From an uncultured Actinomycetes bacterium (GTDB taxonomy: Bacteria > Actinomycetota > Actinomycetes > Nanopelagicales > Nanopelagicaceae), in contig CAIUSQ010000141.1 of the NCBI GenBank assembly GCA_903901905.1, positions 1 through 31,414 on the forward strand: a stretch of DNA of 31,414 nt, written 5' to 3'. This document shows, piece after piece, positions 14,186 through 23,218 of this stretch. The notes below the pieces were generated by a model that was not told where the DNA came from, ran no database searches, and was given only the letters and a program-made list of their open reading frames with translations. Numbering within the stretch: position 1 is the stretch's first letter; every line of letters starts with the position of its first letter. Position numbers and translations under genes: made by a program.

Positions 14186-15364
14186 ATGAAATTACGTTTA
14201 AGTTTTGCAGTTTCGCTGCTAACGGTTACCGCACTCATTGCAGGTACATCACCAGCAACAGCAGCTGGAACAATTAATGGAAGTGGCGCAACATTTGCTG
14301 CTCCACTCATTGATGCTTGTAAAGGTGACTTCACCGCAGCAACACAAAACATCGTGAACTATCCTGGCGGAGGCTCTAGCAAAGGTCGCACAGACTTTTC
14401 AGCCGGCAACCTTGTAGATTTCGCTGGATCAGATGCTCCATATTCTTCTGGAGAGCCAGCAAACATTATCTACGCTCCTATTTTTGCAGCACCAATTGCA
14501 ATCATGTATAACGTAAAAGGAATTAAAGAAGGACTATATCTTTCTCCAAAAACAATCGCAGGAATTTTCAGCGGTAAAATCACAGTTTGGAATGATCCAG
14601 CGATTGACAAAGACAACACACGAACAGTAAAGACTCCGGTTTTCGAAACTAAGAAAGTCACAACCACTGTCAAGGGTAAGAGAGTAACAAACACTGTTCC
14701 AGTCCTTGATGCAAAAGGTAACCCTAAAGTTCTTAAATACACGTCTAAGGTAATTGACTACGCACTTCCTCAAACTGCAATTACAGTGTGGTATCGCACA
14801 GATGGTTCTGGAACAACTGAAAACTTTGGAAAGTTTCTACATGGAACAGCACCGACAATCTGGACAAATAAAGGTGCTCCAACATTTACAGCTTCAACTC
14901 CAAGATCGATTGCCGGACAGTTTAACTTCCAGGGTCAATCTGGATCAGCAGCAGTAGCAGCTGGTGTAGCAGGTTTAGATGGATCAATTGGTTACGGTGA
15001 GCTTAACTTTGCACTAGCTAACAAGATTCCTTCAGCATTTGTTCAAAATACAAATGGGGAGTTTGTCGATCCAACAGCAGCTGGAACATCAGCTTTCCTT
15101 GGTGGTGGAACAATTAATGCCAATGGAACACTTTCTGTTGACTTCACAAAGAAGATCCCAGGTGCTTATTCATTAGGTACTGCCTCATACGGTCTTGCTT
15201 ATCCTGCAGCATCAAAGAAGAACGCAGAAAAGCAGAAGGATGTTGCCGCATGGTTTACATACCTGCTAGATCAGTGTCCAGTTAAATTCCCTCAGACTGG
15301 CTTCTCAAAGATCACAGGTCCTTTGTACACAAAAGCAAAGGCTCAGATCGCACTAATTAAGTAA
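14186..15364 (+). CDS. pstS: Phosphate-binding protein PstS
   Basis: The exported phosphate-binding subunit, 392 residues. A signal peptide covers ~1-27 with an ATA-A cleavage site; there is no lipobox Cys, so it is not a typical lipoprotein even though most Gram-positive PstS proteins are. Binding-site segments are GSGATFAAPL (32-41), YPGGGSSKGRTDF (59-71), FAGSDAPY (79-86) and RTDGSGTTENF (204-214). Compared with the usual family layout, about 45 extra Thr/Lys/Val-rich residues (~145-190) sit between VWNDPAI and the RTDGSGTT segment. The gene is last in pstCABS, the reverse of the common pstSCAB order, and has its own ribosome site (GGGGG) and probably its own promoter. Confidence 0.95.
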   Translation: MKLRLSFAVSLLTVTALIAGTSPATAAGTINGSGATFAAPLIDACKGDFTAATQNIVNYPGGGSSKGRTDFSAGNLVDFAGSDAPYSSGEPANIIYAPIFAAPIAIMYNVKGIKEGLYLSPKTIAGIFSGKITVWNDPAIDKDNTRTVKTPVFETKKVTTTVKGKRVTNTVPVLDAKGNPKVLKYTSKVIDYALPQTAITVWYRTDGSGTTENFGKFLHGTAPTIWTNKGAPTFTASTPRSIAGQFNFQGQSGSAAVAAGVAGLDGSIGYGELNFALANKIPSAFVQNTNGEFVDPTAAGTSAFLGGGTINANGTLSVDFTKKIPGAYSLGTASYGLAYPAASKKNAEKQKDVAAWFTYLLDQCPVKFPQTGFSKITGPLYTKAKAQIALIK

Positions 15365-15382
15365 TTACAACCTAAAAAACAT

Positions 15383-15427
15383 AGCCACAAGGGCCGGACT
15401 TAATAGTCCGGCCCTTGTGGCTTTTTT
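15383..15427. terminator. Strong bidirectional intrinsic terminator after pstS
   Basis: A near-perfect long hairpin, AGCCACAAGGGCCGGACT with its complement around a TAAT loop, is followed by a run of six T on the plus strand and preceded by a run of A that serves as the T run for the minus strand. It ends the pst operon and also the minus-strand catabolic cluster, whose last gene stops at 15458. Confidence 0.92.
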
Positions 15428-15457
15428 GATGAATGCTATTTAATTTACTTAGTTAGC

Positions 15458-15775
15458 CTAATTATTCAAATTACGTTGTGCGATTGCTGCATCCCATTGC
15501 TCACGAAGAGGGTGTTCAGATGGACCTGACTCAGTGATGATTCGTATTAATCTAGCCATGAACTCATCACGTTTTAGATCTAATCTTTGTTTTTCGGCTT
15601 CAGTTGGAATGAATCCATCCAGTTGGTCAGCCTTTAAATCACCATTTCGAATCAACAACATCTCCAAAGCTCGAAGACGGGTAGTTGTTACATGAAGATC
15701 CATTCCCAGTTCCAAAACTAAATCAAATAGTTTAGAAATCTGAGGGTTTTCGAAGAAATCAAACTCAGTACTCAC
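15458..15775 (-). CDS. Small helical protein of unknown function, coupled to the methyltransferase gene
   Basis: A 105-residue protein that I do not recognise. From its GTG start (15775) it is entirely soluble and looks alpha-helical, with many Leu/Ile/Arg/Glu and two charged amphipathic stretches; it has no signal peptide and no Cys. The GTG lies one base after the methyltransferase stop codon (TAA-A-GTG), so translation is coupled and this start is better than an ATG 105 bases upstream inside the previous gene. The N-terminal half (LVLELGMDLHVTTTRLRALEMLLI) could form a coiled coil. A role as partner or stabiliser of the methyltransferase is suggested only by the coupling. Confidence 0.7.
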   Translation of the reverse strand: MSTEFDFFENPQISKLFDLVLELGMDLHVTTTRLRALEMLLIRNGDLKADQLDGFIPTEAEKQRLDLKRDEFMARLIRIITESGPSEHPLREQWDAAIAQRNLNN

Positions 15776-15776
15776 T

Positions 15777-16850
15777 TTATGCCGCCTTCGTTGCTTGCAA
15801 TACGCACCAAGGGAAATGCCAATCAGATCTTGTTGGCCATCCTTGAGGGCGAAGACCTTCTGCACGCTCATCAAAGGCAACCCATTTCACATCCGTTAAC
15901 CCCATTTTTTTGCAGACTTCAATCATGTCGGTTGCAAAAAGTGCACGAAAATATGGCTCATTATTTCTCTCTGCATGTTCATAGACTGTTGCATCGCGGA
16001 CAGGATCACCAGTTGGTTGAAACTCCAAGAAGCGGATAACACCGCCTGGCTTTAGCAATCTCGTTGCCTCTTGAACTGTCTCTACAATTGCTTCAGCTGG
16101 CATTTCATGCAAGATCATGGTGCCCGTGACTAAATCAACTGAAGCGTCAGGTAGTCCAACTTTCCGGCCATCTTGTTGTTTAAATTGAATAGTTACACCA
16201 TCTGCTACAGCCTCGGCATGGGCTAACTTCAACCCTGGCGCCGCCAAATCAACGCCAATAACCTCAGCATCCGGGTAGCGAGAAACCAAAGGTCGCGTGC
16301 TCTTGCCAAAACCACATGCGATATCAACTACTCGTGGCTTGGTAGGTAGATCCGGTAGGGCAGTTTGTGCAAATAACTTATGGAATTTATATCCATCGTT
16401 ATCTCGCAACATAACAATGCGCGCACCAAATTGATAGACATATCCAGAAAGGTCATTGGAGTAGAAACTTCCTGGTTGCATATGAATATCTGTCTCTGTG
16501 TAATAGTGCGGAAGTTCAAGAGCAGGATCAAGCTCTAATCCTGCCGCGCTCTTATTAGGTACAGAATTGAGCTGATTTAATAACTCATCACTGCATCTAA
16601 AGACAACATCACTTCCTAGTCTCCACATCATTTTTTGCCCGATGCGCTCTAAGTGACTAAACCAAGGATAAAGAGCCATGCTCTTTAGAACGATCTCGCC
16701 CTCTTGCGGCGTATTTATCTTTTTGCCGGAGTTATTAAACTCATCGATAAATGCGGGGTAGACGGTATCTGCCCATCTTTTACGCAGAGAGAGAATGAAA
16801 TCCGCACTTGATCGCTCGTCAAGAGTCAACATCTCTTCTATGTCACGCAT
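15777..16850 (-). CDS. Class I SAM-dependent methyltransferase
   Basis: A 357-residue methyltransferase. The SAM-binding motif I is VVDIACGFGKS (174-184), the acidic post-I residue is in EVIGVDLAAPGLKLA, and motif II/III segments are GTMILHEMP and RLLKPGGVIRFLEFQP. The N-terminal ~165 residues are helical and look like a substrate-recognition or dimerisation domain, as in small-molecule O- or C-methyltransferases. A perfect AGGAGG lies upstream of the ATG. It is the second-last gene of the minus-strand catabolic set, 42 bases after the amidohydrolase gene. Its acceptor is unknown; the gene context suggests a product of the amidohydrolase or organic-acid steps. Confidence 0.85.
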   Translation of the reverse strand: MRDIEEMLTLDERSSADFILSLRKRWADTVYPAFIDEFNNSGKKINTPQEGEIVLKSMALYPWFSHLERIGQKMMWRLGSDVVFRCSDELLNQLNSVPNKSAAGLELDPALELPHYYTETDIHMQPGSFYSNDLSGYVYQFGARIVMLRDNDGYKFHKLFAQTALPDLPTKPRVVDIACGFGKSTRPLVSRYPDAEVIGVDLAAPGLKLAHAEAVADGVTIQFKQQDGRKVGLPDASVDLVTGTMILHEMPAEAIVETVQEATRLLKPGGVIRFLEFQPTGDPVRDATVYEHAERNNEPYFRALFATDMIEVCKKMGLTDVKWVAFDERAEGLRPQGWPTRSDWHFPWCVLQATKAA

Positions 16851-16892
16851 ATGAACCTCCTATTTCGACCATCATTTTTCCTTTAACACGCC

Positions 16893-18359
16893 TTATTTAG
16901 AAGTTGGTCGAGATTGGTATTGACCCATTGGGGTGCCAATCACATTGCCATTACCAAATATCTTTTTACCGCGCAGCCAAGTATCGGTCACCTTTGCATT
17001 TATCGTGAATCCTTCAAACGGGGTGTACTCCTGCTCAGAAAGTGACTCATCTGCCTTAACAACGTAGGAAGCGTTTGGATCTACCAAAGCAATATCTGCA
17101 TCAAAACCAACAGCAATTGCACCTTTGTTGTTTAGACCAAAGCGCTGGGCGGAGTTCCAAGAAGTTAACTGGGCAATCTTTTGGTAGCTCAGTTTTCTTG
17201 TCTTAGTTTCGCTGACAAGACCTGCCAATAAGTACTCTGCGCCGCCAAAGCCTGATTTGGCTACGAAAACATCTTCCTTTGGAGTACCAAACTTTGTCTC
17301 TTCTCGACAGCATGCATGATCACTTGCTACCCAGTCGATGTTGCCGGCAAGTAAGTGCTCCCACAATGCCTCAACATCTTCTCGTGGACGAAGTGGTGGA
17401 TTTACCTTGCCACCAATTCCCTTTGAATTCTTAATGTCAGCAAGTAAGTGACCGATTGTGACTTCACGACGGAAGTTAACATGAGGGAAAGCCAAGGTCA
17501 TCTTCATCGCAGCATCAATTGCTTTAAATGATGTTAAGTGAAGCAAGTTGATATTTGGCAACTCTGTTTCGTGCGCCAAGTATGAAGCAATAGTGATTGC
17601 AAGACCTTCCGAGTGAGGTGGTCGGGAAAGATGGTAAGCCTCAAGATCCTTAGGACGACCTGATTCTTCCACCATCTTTGTGTAGGCAGTCATAATCTCT
17701 GCTGTTTCACAGTGGAGTGAAAGTGAGATGTTATCTGCAACCTTTGGCATTTCTTTTCGAGCTTTTTGAATCGCTCTCATGACAAATTCAAAATGTGCAA
17801 CGTCGTAGCGTTCACCCTCTGGAATCATCAAAAATTCGTTTTGAGAAGTTGAACGACCATGCAATCCATAGCTTCCATAGAACATAAATATTTTGAAAGA
17901 GTTAACACCAAACTTACTGATTAGTTCAGGAATCTCACCGATGTGCTCTGTTGTCAGTGGTGCAAGGTGGAATGCGTAATCTACATAGGCCTTACCTGAA
18001 GCCTTTTCTAAAACCTCTGGGTAAAAATCTTTATACGGCCCACCCTTATTTAAATAATATTGACCAGTACGCATGTATGAAATGGCTGTTGTTACTCCAC
18101 CTTGGGCGCAGGCCTTACTCTCAGATGCTGTGTCGATTTCAAGCGGGTTATAGATACCCCAATGTTGATGAGCATCAACTACTCCAGGGAAGGCAAGCTT
18201 TCCACCAGCATCAACCGTTTCTGTTGCTTGCGATGAATCAAGGTTAGCTTCTAACTTTGCGATCTTGCCATCTTTAATGGCGATATCAACTGCTAAGGGC
18301 TTCTCTTGATCGTGCAAGACAACCAGAGAATTCTTGATAATTAGATCGTATGAAGCCAT
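16893..18359 (-). CDS. Hydantoinase/dihydropyrimidinase-type amidohydrolase
   Basis: A 488-residue cyclic amidohydrolase, the usual length for D-hydantoinase, dihydropyrimidinase and allantoinase. All ligands of the two-metal centre are seen: His64 and His66 (VDAHQHW), the carbamylated Lys156 (SFKIFMFYG), His216 (LHCE), His274 (LLHLTS) and Asp347 (ASDHAC). It would hydrolyse a cyclic amide or imide, opening a ring. Substrate-loop residues differ enough from true hydantoinases that I cannot name the substrate. AAGGGAG precedes the ATG. A 134-base gap separates it from the PrpD-like gene upstream, so a separate promoter is possible, but strand and theme tie it to the cluster. Confidence 0.9.
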   Translation of the reverse strand: MASYDLIIKNSLVVLHDQEKPLAVDIAIKDGKIAKLEANLDSSQATETVDAGGKLAFPGVVDAHQHWGIYNPLEIDTASESKACAQGGVTTAISYMRTGQYYLNKGGPYKDFYPEVLEKASGKAYVDYAFHLAPLTTEHIGEIPELISKFGVNSFKIFMFYGSYGLHGRSTSQNEFLMIPEGERYDVAHFEFVMRAIQKARKEMPKVADNISLSLHCETAEIMTAYTKMVEESGRPKDLEAYHLSRPPHSEGLAITIASYLAHETELPNINLLHLTSFKAIDAAMKMTLAFPHVNFRREVTIGHLLADIKNSKGIGGKVNPPLRPREDVEALWEHLLAGNIDWVASDHACCREETKFGTPKEDVFVAKSGFGGAEYLLAGLVSETKTRKLSYQKIAQLTSWNSAQRFGLNNKGAIAVGFDADIALVDPNASYVVKADESLSEQEYTPFEGFTINAKVTDTWLRGKKIFGNGNVIGTPMGQYQSRPTSK

Positions 18360-18493
18360 TGCTAAATCTCCCTTAAGAATATTTTGAGGTGGATAGGTGC
18401 GAAAGTTTAAGACATGGCTACAAGGGTTACAAGAGGCAAATGGCTAAGAAAGAATCACAGACCAGTTCAGTTTTATAACTTTTTGGAGTCTTT

Positions 18494-19897
18494 TTAAACC
18501 CGCTCAAGTAGTGAAGCCAAATCTGCCAGCGAGGTTTTATTTTCGGCAAAGTTAAAGATTGTGTGTGCAACCTCACGCGCTTGATCTGGATTGAGGCTGG
18601 CTCTCACATTCGATTCAAACTTTAAAGCAAGCTCATCATCTGTCAGAGGATTTTGAGGTCCACCTCGGTTTACCAAGACTTTTTCGGTCATGCTTGTTCC
18701 ATCTTTTAAGTGTGCAGTTAAGACCGCTGGAAATTGAAATGGAAATATTGCATCGCACTCTTCGCTGGCATTTACGTTGACTTTAGCTGCGAGTGCAAGA
18801 ATCTGAGGATCATGAGCTGATTCATCTTCAAAGTCTTCATGAAACAAACCCAAGCCATTGTCGCGATAGAAGGCCGCAGCAACTGTAAAGGGTCCACTAA
18901 ATGCGGCGTGATAACCCGATTCAGGTTTGATCTTTGACTCACGTGGCTCTGCAATTGTTCGTAGAACCGGTGAAGGAACGCCAAGATCAATACTTACGAT
19001 TTGATCAGGTGTGACACCTTTTGCTTTCAATGTTCGAGCAGCGTCAATTCCAGTATGTGTGAAGTGATTACATGGATAAGGCTTGAAAAATAGATCTGGT
19101 AGTACCCACGAAGCACCTAATCCATCAGTTATCTCATCAAGATTCACTTGGTCCCCACAGTAGGCCTGCATAAATCCAAAACGACCTTCAATCACAGTTG
19201 GAGGCCCAGTCAGTCCGCCCTTTGCAAGTTCGGCAGCAACAACCCCACCGTGTGCAGCCCAACCGCAATGCATTCTCTTAACTGTTCCACCTGTGCGGTT
19301 GGCTTCAAGTAATCCAGCGCCCATGCTTGCTGAAATTCCAATAGCAGAAGTGATCTCATCGGCAGTAAGTTTCATGAGCATGGCTGCTGCAACTGCCGAA
19401 CCTAATGTTCCGCAAATTGATGTTGCATGAAAGCCACGTTCAAAAAATACAGAGTTACCAAGTTTTCGATCAAAACCTGCCATACCTAATCGGCATGTAA
19501 CTTCTATTCCAAAAGTAATTGCATCTAGAACCTCTGTTGGCTTTGATCCAAGTTTTGATCCAACGGCAAGTGCTGCGGGTACAACTGAAGCACTTGGATG
19601 TAAAACTGAAGGTAAATGAGTGTCATCAAAATCCATTGCATGTGCCAATGTGCCGTTTAACAAAGCAGCTGCAGAGGCGGGCAACTTGGCTGCACCAATT
19701 GCAAAGGAGTCTGCTGGACCAGCCCAAGACTTAACAATTTTGTTAACTACTTGAGTCGCTGGTTGATTTGTTGCTGCTATTGAATTACCAATCACGTCCA
19801 AAACACGACGAGATGCTTCGCGCCTAAGTTCTGGAGATAGGCCATCTTGAGTGATTTGAAAAGCAACTCTTCCCAGCTGTTGTGCAATTGTTTCCAT
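18494..19897 (-). CDS. MmgE/PrpD-family protein
   Basis: A 467-residue member of the MmgE/PrpD family, which includes 2-methylcitrate dehydratase, cis-aconitate decarboxylase and iminodisuccinate epimerase. The family signature HAMDFDDTHLPSVLHPS (86-102) is complete, with the Asp-Asp-x-His and His-Pro-Ser elements, and later KRMHCGWAAHGG and FKPYPCNHFTHTGIDAA match the active-site Lys/His/Cys-Asn-His segments. These enzymes act on polycarboxylates without a metal cofactor. Its start overlaps the stop of the cyclase-family gene (TAATG), showing coupling. A dehydratase, decarboxylase or isomerase step on a tri- or dicarboxylic acid is expected before CoA activation. Confidence 0.9.
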   Translation of the reverse strand: METIAQQLGRVAFQITQDGLSPELRREASRRVLDVIGNSIAATNQPATQVVNKIVKSWAGPADSFAIGAAKLPASAAALLNGTLAHAMDFDDTHLPSVLHPSASVVPAALAVGSKLGSKPTEVLDAITFGIEVTCRLGMAGFDRKLGNSVFFERGFHATSICGTLGSAVAAAMLMKLTADEITSAIGISASMGAGLLEANRTGGTVKRMHCGWAAHGGVVAAELAKGGLTGPPTVIEGRFGFMQAYCGDQVNLDEITDGLGASWVLPDLFFKPYPCNHFTHTGIDAARTLKAKGVTPDQIVSIDLGVPSPVLRTIAEPRESKIKPESGYHAAFSGPFTVAAAFYRDNGLGLFHEDFEDESAHDPQILALAAKVNVNASEECDAIFPFQFPAVLTAHLKDGTSMTEKVLVNRGGPQNPLTDDELALKFESNVRASLNPDQAREVAHTIFNFAENKTSLADLASLLERV

Positions 19898-20706
19898 TAA
19901 ATAACAGCCAATGGGCGAACTGGAGATCCTGTTCCGCCAACAATCTTTAGTGGAGCAAGTACAAACATAAACTCGCTGATATTTTTCTCATTAGTTACCT
20001 CTAAGTTCATGTGTTCAATGATGTGAATCCCAGCCTCAACTAGAAGTATGCGGTGCACGGGAAGAACAGCATGTCCTTTGCCTGGTGCTATGTGCTCATA
20101 TGCAGTTGTGTCACAACCAGTAACGACAATCTTCTTATCGGCTAACCATTTTCCTGCACTTGCATCGACTCCAGGAACGCCAGAATCATGACCTATGTAA
20201 CTCTTTGCATCTGTGCCAAAATGTTTTCCCCAACCAGTTCTAATTAAAACAGCATTACCTGGCTTTGGTGTCTTACCAATCCGTGCACACTCAGCCTCAA
20301 GATCATCGGCTGTGATCGCATAGCCCCCTGGAAGAATATCTACACCTTTGAGCGCTGCAATGTTGAGCATTAAGCCACGCGTAACAACAGGATGCATCTG
20401 ATCTATTCCGTGTGAAATAAATTTTCCACCTTGAAAGCAGTCAGAAATTGGAACATTTCCATGCAGCATCCCATCTTGAGAAACGTGCGCAAGGGCATCA
20501 ACGTGCGTTCCCACATGGCCACCTGTGACAATCATTTCATTAGCAGCAGATCCACCATCTGCTCTTACGGAATCACCATGTCTGCGAATATAAGCTAGTC
20601 GAAACTCAGGGTGGTTAGGCGAAACTGGCATTCCTGCATACAGTGGTTGAGATAAATCAATAACCTCTACAGCTTCAGATAGCGCCTGAACGAGTGGACT
20701 TGTCAT
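19897..20706 (-). CDS. Cyclase-family (kynurenine formamidase-like) metal-dependent hydrolase
   Basis: A 269-residue protein of the cyclase family (PF04199). The metal-binding motif HVGTHVDALAH gives His64, His68, Asp70 and His74; the beta-strand start DLSQPLYAGMPVSP and the later RTGWGKHFG and GVDASAGKWL are also typical. Family members hydrolyse N-formyl amides (KynB), isatin (isatin hydrolase) or act on cyclic ketones. A hydrolytic opening of an amide, lactam or enol lactone in this pathway is likely. A TAGGAG ribosome site precedes the ATG; the gene lies 8 bases after the lyase gene and overlaps the PrpD-like gene by one base. Confidence 0.9.
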   Translation of the reverse strand: MTSPLVQALSEAVEVIDLSQPLYAGMPVSPNHPEFRLAYIRRHGDSVRADGGSAANEMIVTGGHVGTHVDALAHVSQDGMLHGNVPISDCFQGGKFISHGIDQMHPVVTRGLMLNIAALKGVDILPGGYAITADDLEAECARIGKTPKPGNAVLIRTGWGKHFGTDAKSYIGHDSGVPGVDASAGKWLADKKIVVTGCDTTAYEHIAPGKGHAVLPVHRILLVEAGIHIIEHMNLEVTNEKNISEFMFVLAPLKIVGGTGSPVRPLAVI

Positions 20707-20714
20707 GTGAACTC

Positions 20715-21563
20715 CTATTTATTGAGAGATTGATAGAGATCTAACTGAAATTTAGCATAATGAATATTTGCTGGATCGATCATTTCACCGCTAGGTAATG
20801 CCATCACGCTATTTCCAGTTGCCTGCATTTGATCATAAACATGAAGTAATTCACTGGCTTTATCTGCCTCTTCTTTTGTAGGGGTAAAAATCTCATTAAC
20901 AATCTCAATTTGAGATGGATGAATCACTGATCTTCCGAAGAATCCGACTGCTTTTGCCCTCAAAGTTGATTCCTCTAGACCCTTTAAATCTTTTGTATTT
21001 GCATAGACAGATTGTGATGGCTGCTTTAATCCAGCTGCTCTTGCCGCAACCAATATAGAAAGGCGCGAGAACGCTAACGCTTCATCATTTGTTGCGCGTA
21101 AATCTGAAAGTAAATCAGATTCACCTAATGAGATCGCTGAAACTTTTGAATCACATGTTGCCAACTCAAATGCCTTAACTACACCTAAAGCAGATTCAAT
21201 GAGTAAATGTATTTGCGCATTAGAGTTCTTTGAATCTAGAATTTTGGAGGCTTTCCTTACATTTTCTACGGATGCTGATTTGGGCATTCTAATTCCAAAT
21301 AAATTTGGAGAACTTATACTCTCTAAGTCAGCATGACCCCAGGGCCCCTTAAGATCGTTAATTCGAACCAGAAATGGTTTAGGGGCAGGTGTTGCTAGAA
21401 AATCGACAACGAAACGACGCGCGTCTTCTTTCTTGTCGTGATGAACAGCATCTTCAAGGTCAATCACGATGCAATCTGCCTTTGAATTAAATGCTTTTTC
21501 TACTAACTCTGGCTTACTGGCAGGGGCGTAGAGATAACTTCTAAAGTACTGCGTTTGGGCCAT
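20715..21563 (-). CDS. CitE/HpcH-type acyl-CoA lyase (HpcH/HpaI aldolase family)
   Basis: A 282-residue TIM-barrel lyase like the citrate lyase beta subunit, malyl-CoA lyase and citramalyl-CoA lyase. The Mg2+ and CoA residues of the family are visible: DLEDAV (35-40), RIND with Arg67, LLIESALGV with Glu123, SLGESDL (Glu148/Asp150), and GRSVIHPSQIEIVNE near the end. It would split a beta-hydroxyacyl-CoA into acyl-CoA plus a 2-oxo acid, or do the reverse. It is transcribed directly after the class III CoA transferase, one base apart. The pairing strongly suggests that the transferase makes the CoA ester that this enzyme cleaves, as in itaconate or citramalate breakdown. Confidence 0.9.
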   Translation of the reverse strand: MAQTQYFRSYLYAPASKPELVEKAFNSKADCIVIDLEDAVHHDKKEDARRFVVDFLATPAPKPFLVRINDLKGPWGHADLESISSPNLFGIRMPKSASVENVRKASKILDSKNSNAQIHLLIESALGVVKAFELATCDSKVSAISLGESDLLSDLRATNDEALAFSRLSILVAARAAGLKQPSQSVYANTKDLKGLEESTLRAKAVGFFGRSVIHPSQIEIVNEIFTPTKEEADKASELLHVYDQMQATGNSVMALPSGEMIDPANIHYAKFQLDLYQSLNK

Positions 21564-21564
21564 A

Positions 21565-22752
21565 CTAAATAATACCCTTTGCCTTTAAGTTTGCGATCTC
21601 TTCATCGCCCAGGCCGTTCTTTTTGAGAATTTCTACCGTGTGTTTACCAAGTTTTGGACCAGAAGTCCTAATCTCTCCAGGAGTATCAGATAATCGAAAT
21701 AGAACATTTTGAATTTTGATCGGACCAAGTTCTTCATCTTCAATAGTTTTAATTGTTTCCAGAGCTGCAAACTGTTCGTCTTTAAAGATATCAGTGATGT
21801 CATAAATTGGTGCAACTGCAGCTTCTGCTAATTCAAACTCTCTGATGACTTCATCACGAGTGCGCTCTTTAATCCAACCACCAACGGCGTCATCTAATTC
21901 ATCTGCATGCTTTGCACGCTCTGCACCACTTGCAAACCAAGGCTCATCTACTAACTCTGGTCTTCCAACAAGGTGCATCACACGCTCAGCAATTGCTTGT
22001 GCGCTCGTTGATATTGCAACCCATTTTCCATCTGAAGTTACGTAAGTGTTACGGGGTGCATTGTTACTGGATCTATTTCCTCGACGCTGTTGAATCTCAC
22101 CTAATTGATCGTATGCAATTACTTGCGGTCCAAGGACCGTAAGAATTGGTTCAATGATTGCCAAATCAATAACCTGACCTTTGCCGGTTATGTCGCGGGC
22201 ATGTAGCGCAGTCATGATTGCAAAGGCGGCGGTAAGTGCTGAGATTCCATCTGCTAAACCAAATGGTGGAAGTGTTGGTGGACCATCCGGAGTTCCCGTG
22301 ATTGATGCAAATCCACTCATTGCTTCAGCTAATGTTCCAAAGCCTGGGCGTTTTGAATATGGTCCAATTTGTCCAAAACCTGTTACACGCGCAAGCACTA
22401 ACCGTGGATTAATCTTTACTAACTCTTCGTATCCAAGCCCCCACTTTTCTAATGTGCCTGGACGAAAGTTTTCAATAACGACATCAGCATCTTTAACAAG
22501 CTTCTTAAAAATTTCCTGACCCTCGGGTGATCCAAGGTAGAGCGTGAGAGATTTCTTGTTTCTTGCAAGCATCTTCCACCAAAGCCCAACACCATTCTTG
22601 CTTGATCCGTGAGTACGTACCGGATCACCATTTTTGGGATGTTCGATTTTGATTACTTCAGCACCAAAGTCGGCCAGCATTGTTGCAGCCATGGGCCCAG
22701 CAAAAAGCGTTGCGATATCAATTACTTTGATGTCTTGAAGAGCTTGAACCAT
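21565..22752 (-). CDS. Class III CoA transferase (CaiB/BaiF family)
   Basis: A 395-residue transferase of the usual length. Family features: ATLFAGPMAATMLADFGAEV near the start, the CoA-binding RNKKSLTLYL, VIENFRPGTLEKWGLGYE, and the catalytic Asp168 in GLADGISALTAAFA, followed by a variable small domain and the typical C-terminal LGKHTVEILKKNGL. It moves CoA from a donor such as succinyl-CoA to a carboxylic acid. AGGGAG lies before the ATG. The gene sits between the SnoaL-like and lyase genes, and the same gene order (transferase then CitE-like lyase) occurs in branched dicarboxylate degradation. The acid substrate is not known. Confidence 0.93.
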   Translation of the reverse strand: MVQALQDIKVIDIATLFAGPMAATMLADFGAEVIKIEHPKNGDPVRTHGSSKNGVGLWWKMLARNKKSLTLYLGSPEGQEIFKKLVKDADVVIENFRPGTLEKWGLGYEELVKINPRLVLARVTGFGQIGPYSKRPGFGTLAEAMSGFASITGTPDGPPTLPPFGLADGISALTAAFAIMTALHARDITGKGQVIDLAIIEPILTVLGPQVIAYDQLGEIQQRRGNRSSNNAPRNTYVTSDGKWVAISTSAQAIAERVMHLVGRPELVDEPWFASGAERAKHADELDDAVGGWIKERTRDEVIREFELAEAAVAPIYDITDIFKDEQFAALETIKTIEDEELGPIKIQNVLFRLSDTPGEIRTSGPKLGKHTVEILKKNGLGDEEIANLKAKGII

Positions 22753-22778
22753 CTTAAAAACTCCCTATTTGATTGAGA

Positions 22779-23156
22779 TTAGGCAATGTCTAGTACCCCA
22801 GATTCACACAAATCATTCCAGACCATCTGCTCTGTAATTAATCCATTTTCAATAACAAATACATCGACATATCTAATTCCTTCAAAAGGAGTTCCAGCTA
22901 AGTTTTCACCATACAAAGTCCCGATTGATGTCACGGTAGTTTGCTCGCCGTTAACTCCTACGAAGTAACGGTCTCTATGTTTACGGACCCACGAGTATCT
23001 ACCTTTAGCGTTTGCAACCATATCTGCTTGCGAACTAAATCTCTTTCCACCTGGAAATTCAATTTTACTTTGTGGGGCCATCATGGCTTGCATCTGTTCA
23101 ATATTTCGATCTTCACCAAGCTGCAAAAACTTGTCGATCAATGCTGCTGCATCCAT
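22779..23156 (-). CDS. SnoaL-like / NTF2-fold small protein
   Basis: A 125-residue single-domain protein of the NTF2-like cone fold, here the SnoaL-like branch: MDAAALIDKFLQL, a helical hairpin, MAPQSKIEFPGG, and the closing sheet GIRYVDVFVIENGLITEQMVWND with the usual acidic residue and Trp. Such proteins bind small hydrophobic or polar molecules and act as cyclases, isomerases, dehydratases or hydrolases, so the pocket rather than the fold sets the reaction. It follows the OYE-like gene by about 60 bases and precedes the CoA transferase gene, so an isomerase or dehydratase step in the same pathway is plausible. The substrate is unknown. Confidence 0.82.
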   Translation of the reverse strand: MDAAALIDKFLQLGEDRNIEQMQAMMAPQSKIEFPGGKRFSSQADMVANAKGRYSWVRKHRDRYFVGVNGEQTTVTSIGTLYGENLAGTPFEGIRYVDVFVIENGLITEQMVWNDLCESGVLDIA

Positions 23157-23218
23157 GCCATCCCCTTTTATTTCGCTTGCGCCGTAATCAATCTGAATTC
23201 ATTACTACCAAAAAGAAC

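Noticed and set aside
22181..22519. 112-codon plus-strand frame opposite the CoA transferase
   Set aside because: Lies wholly within a confident minus-strand gene and shows no domain of its own.
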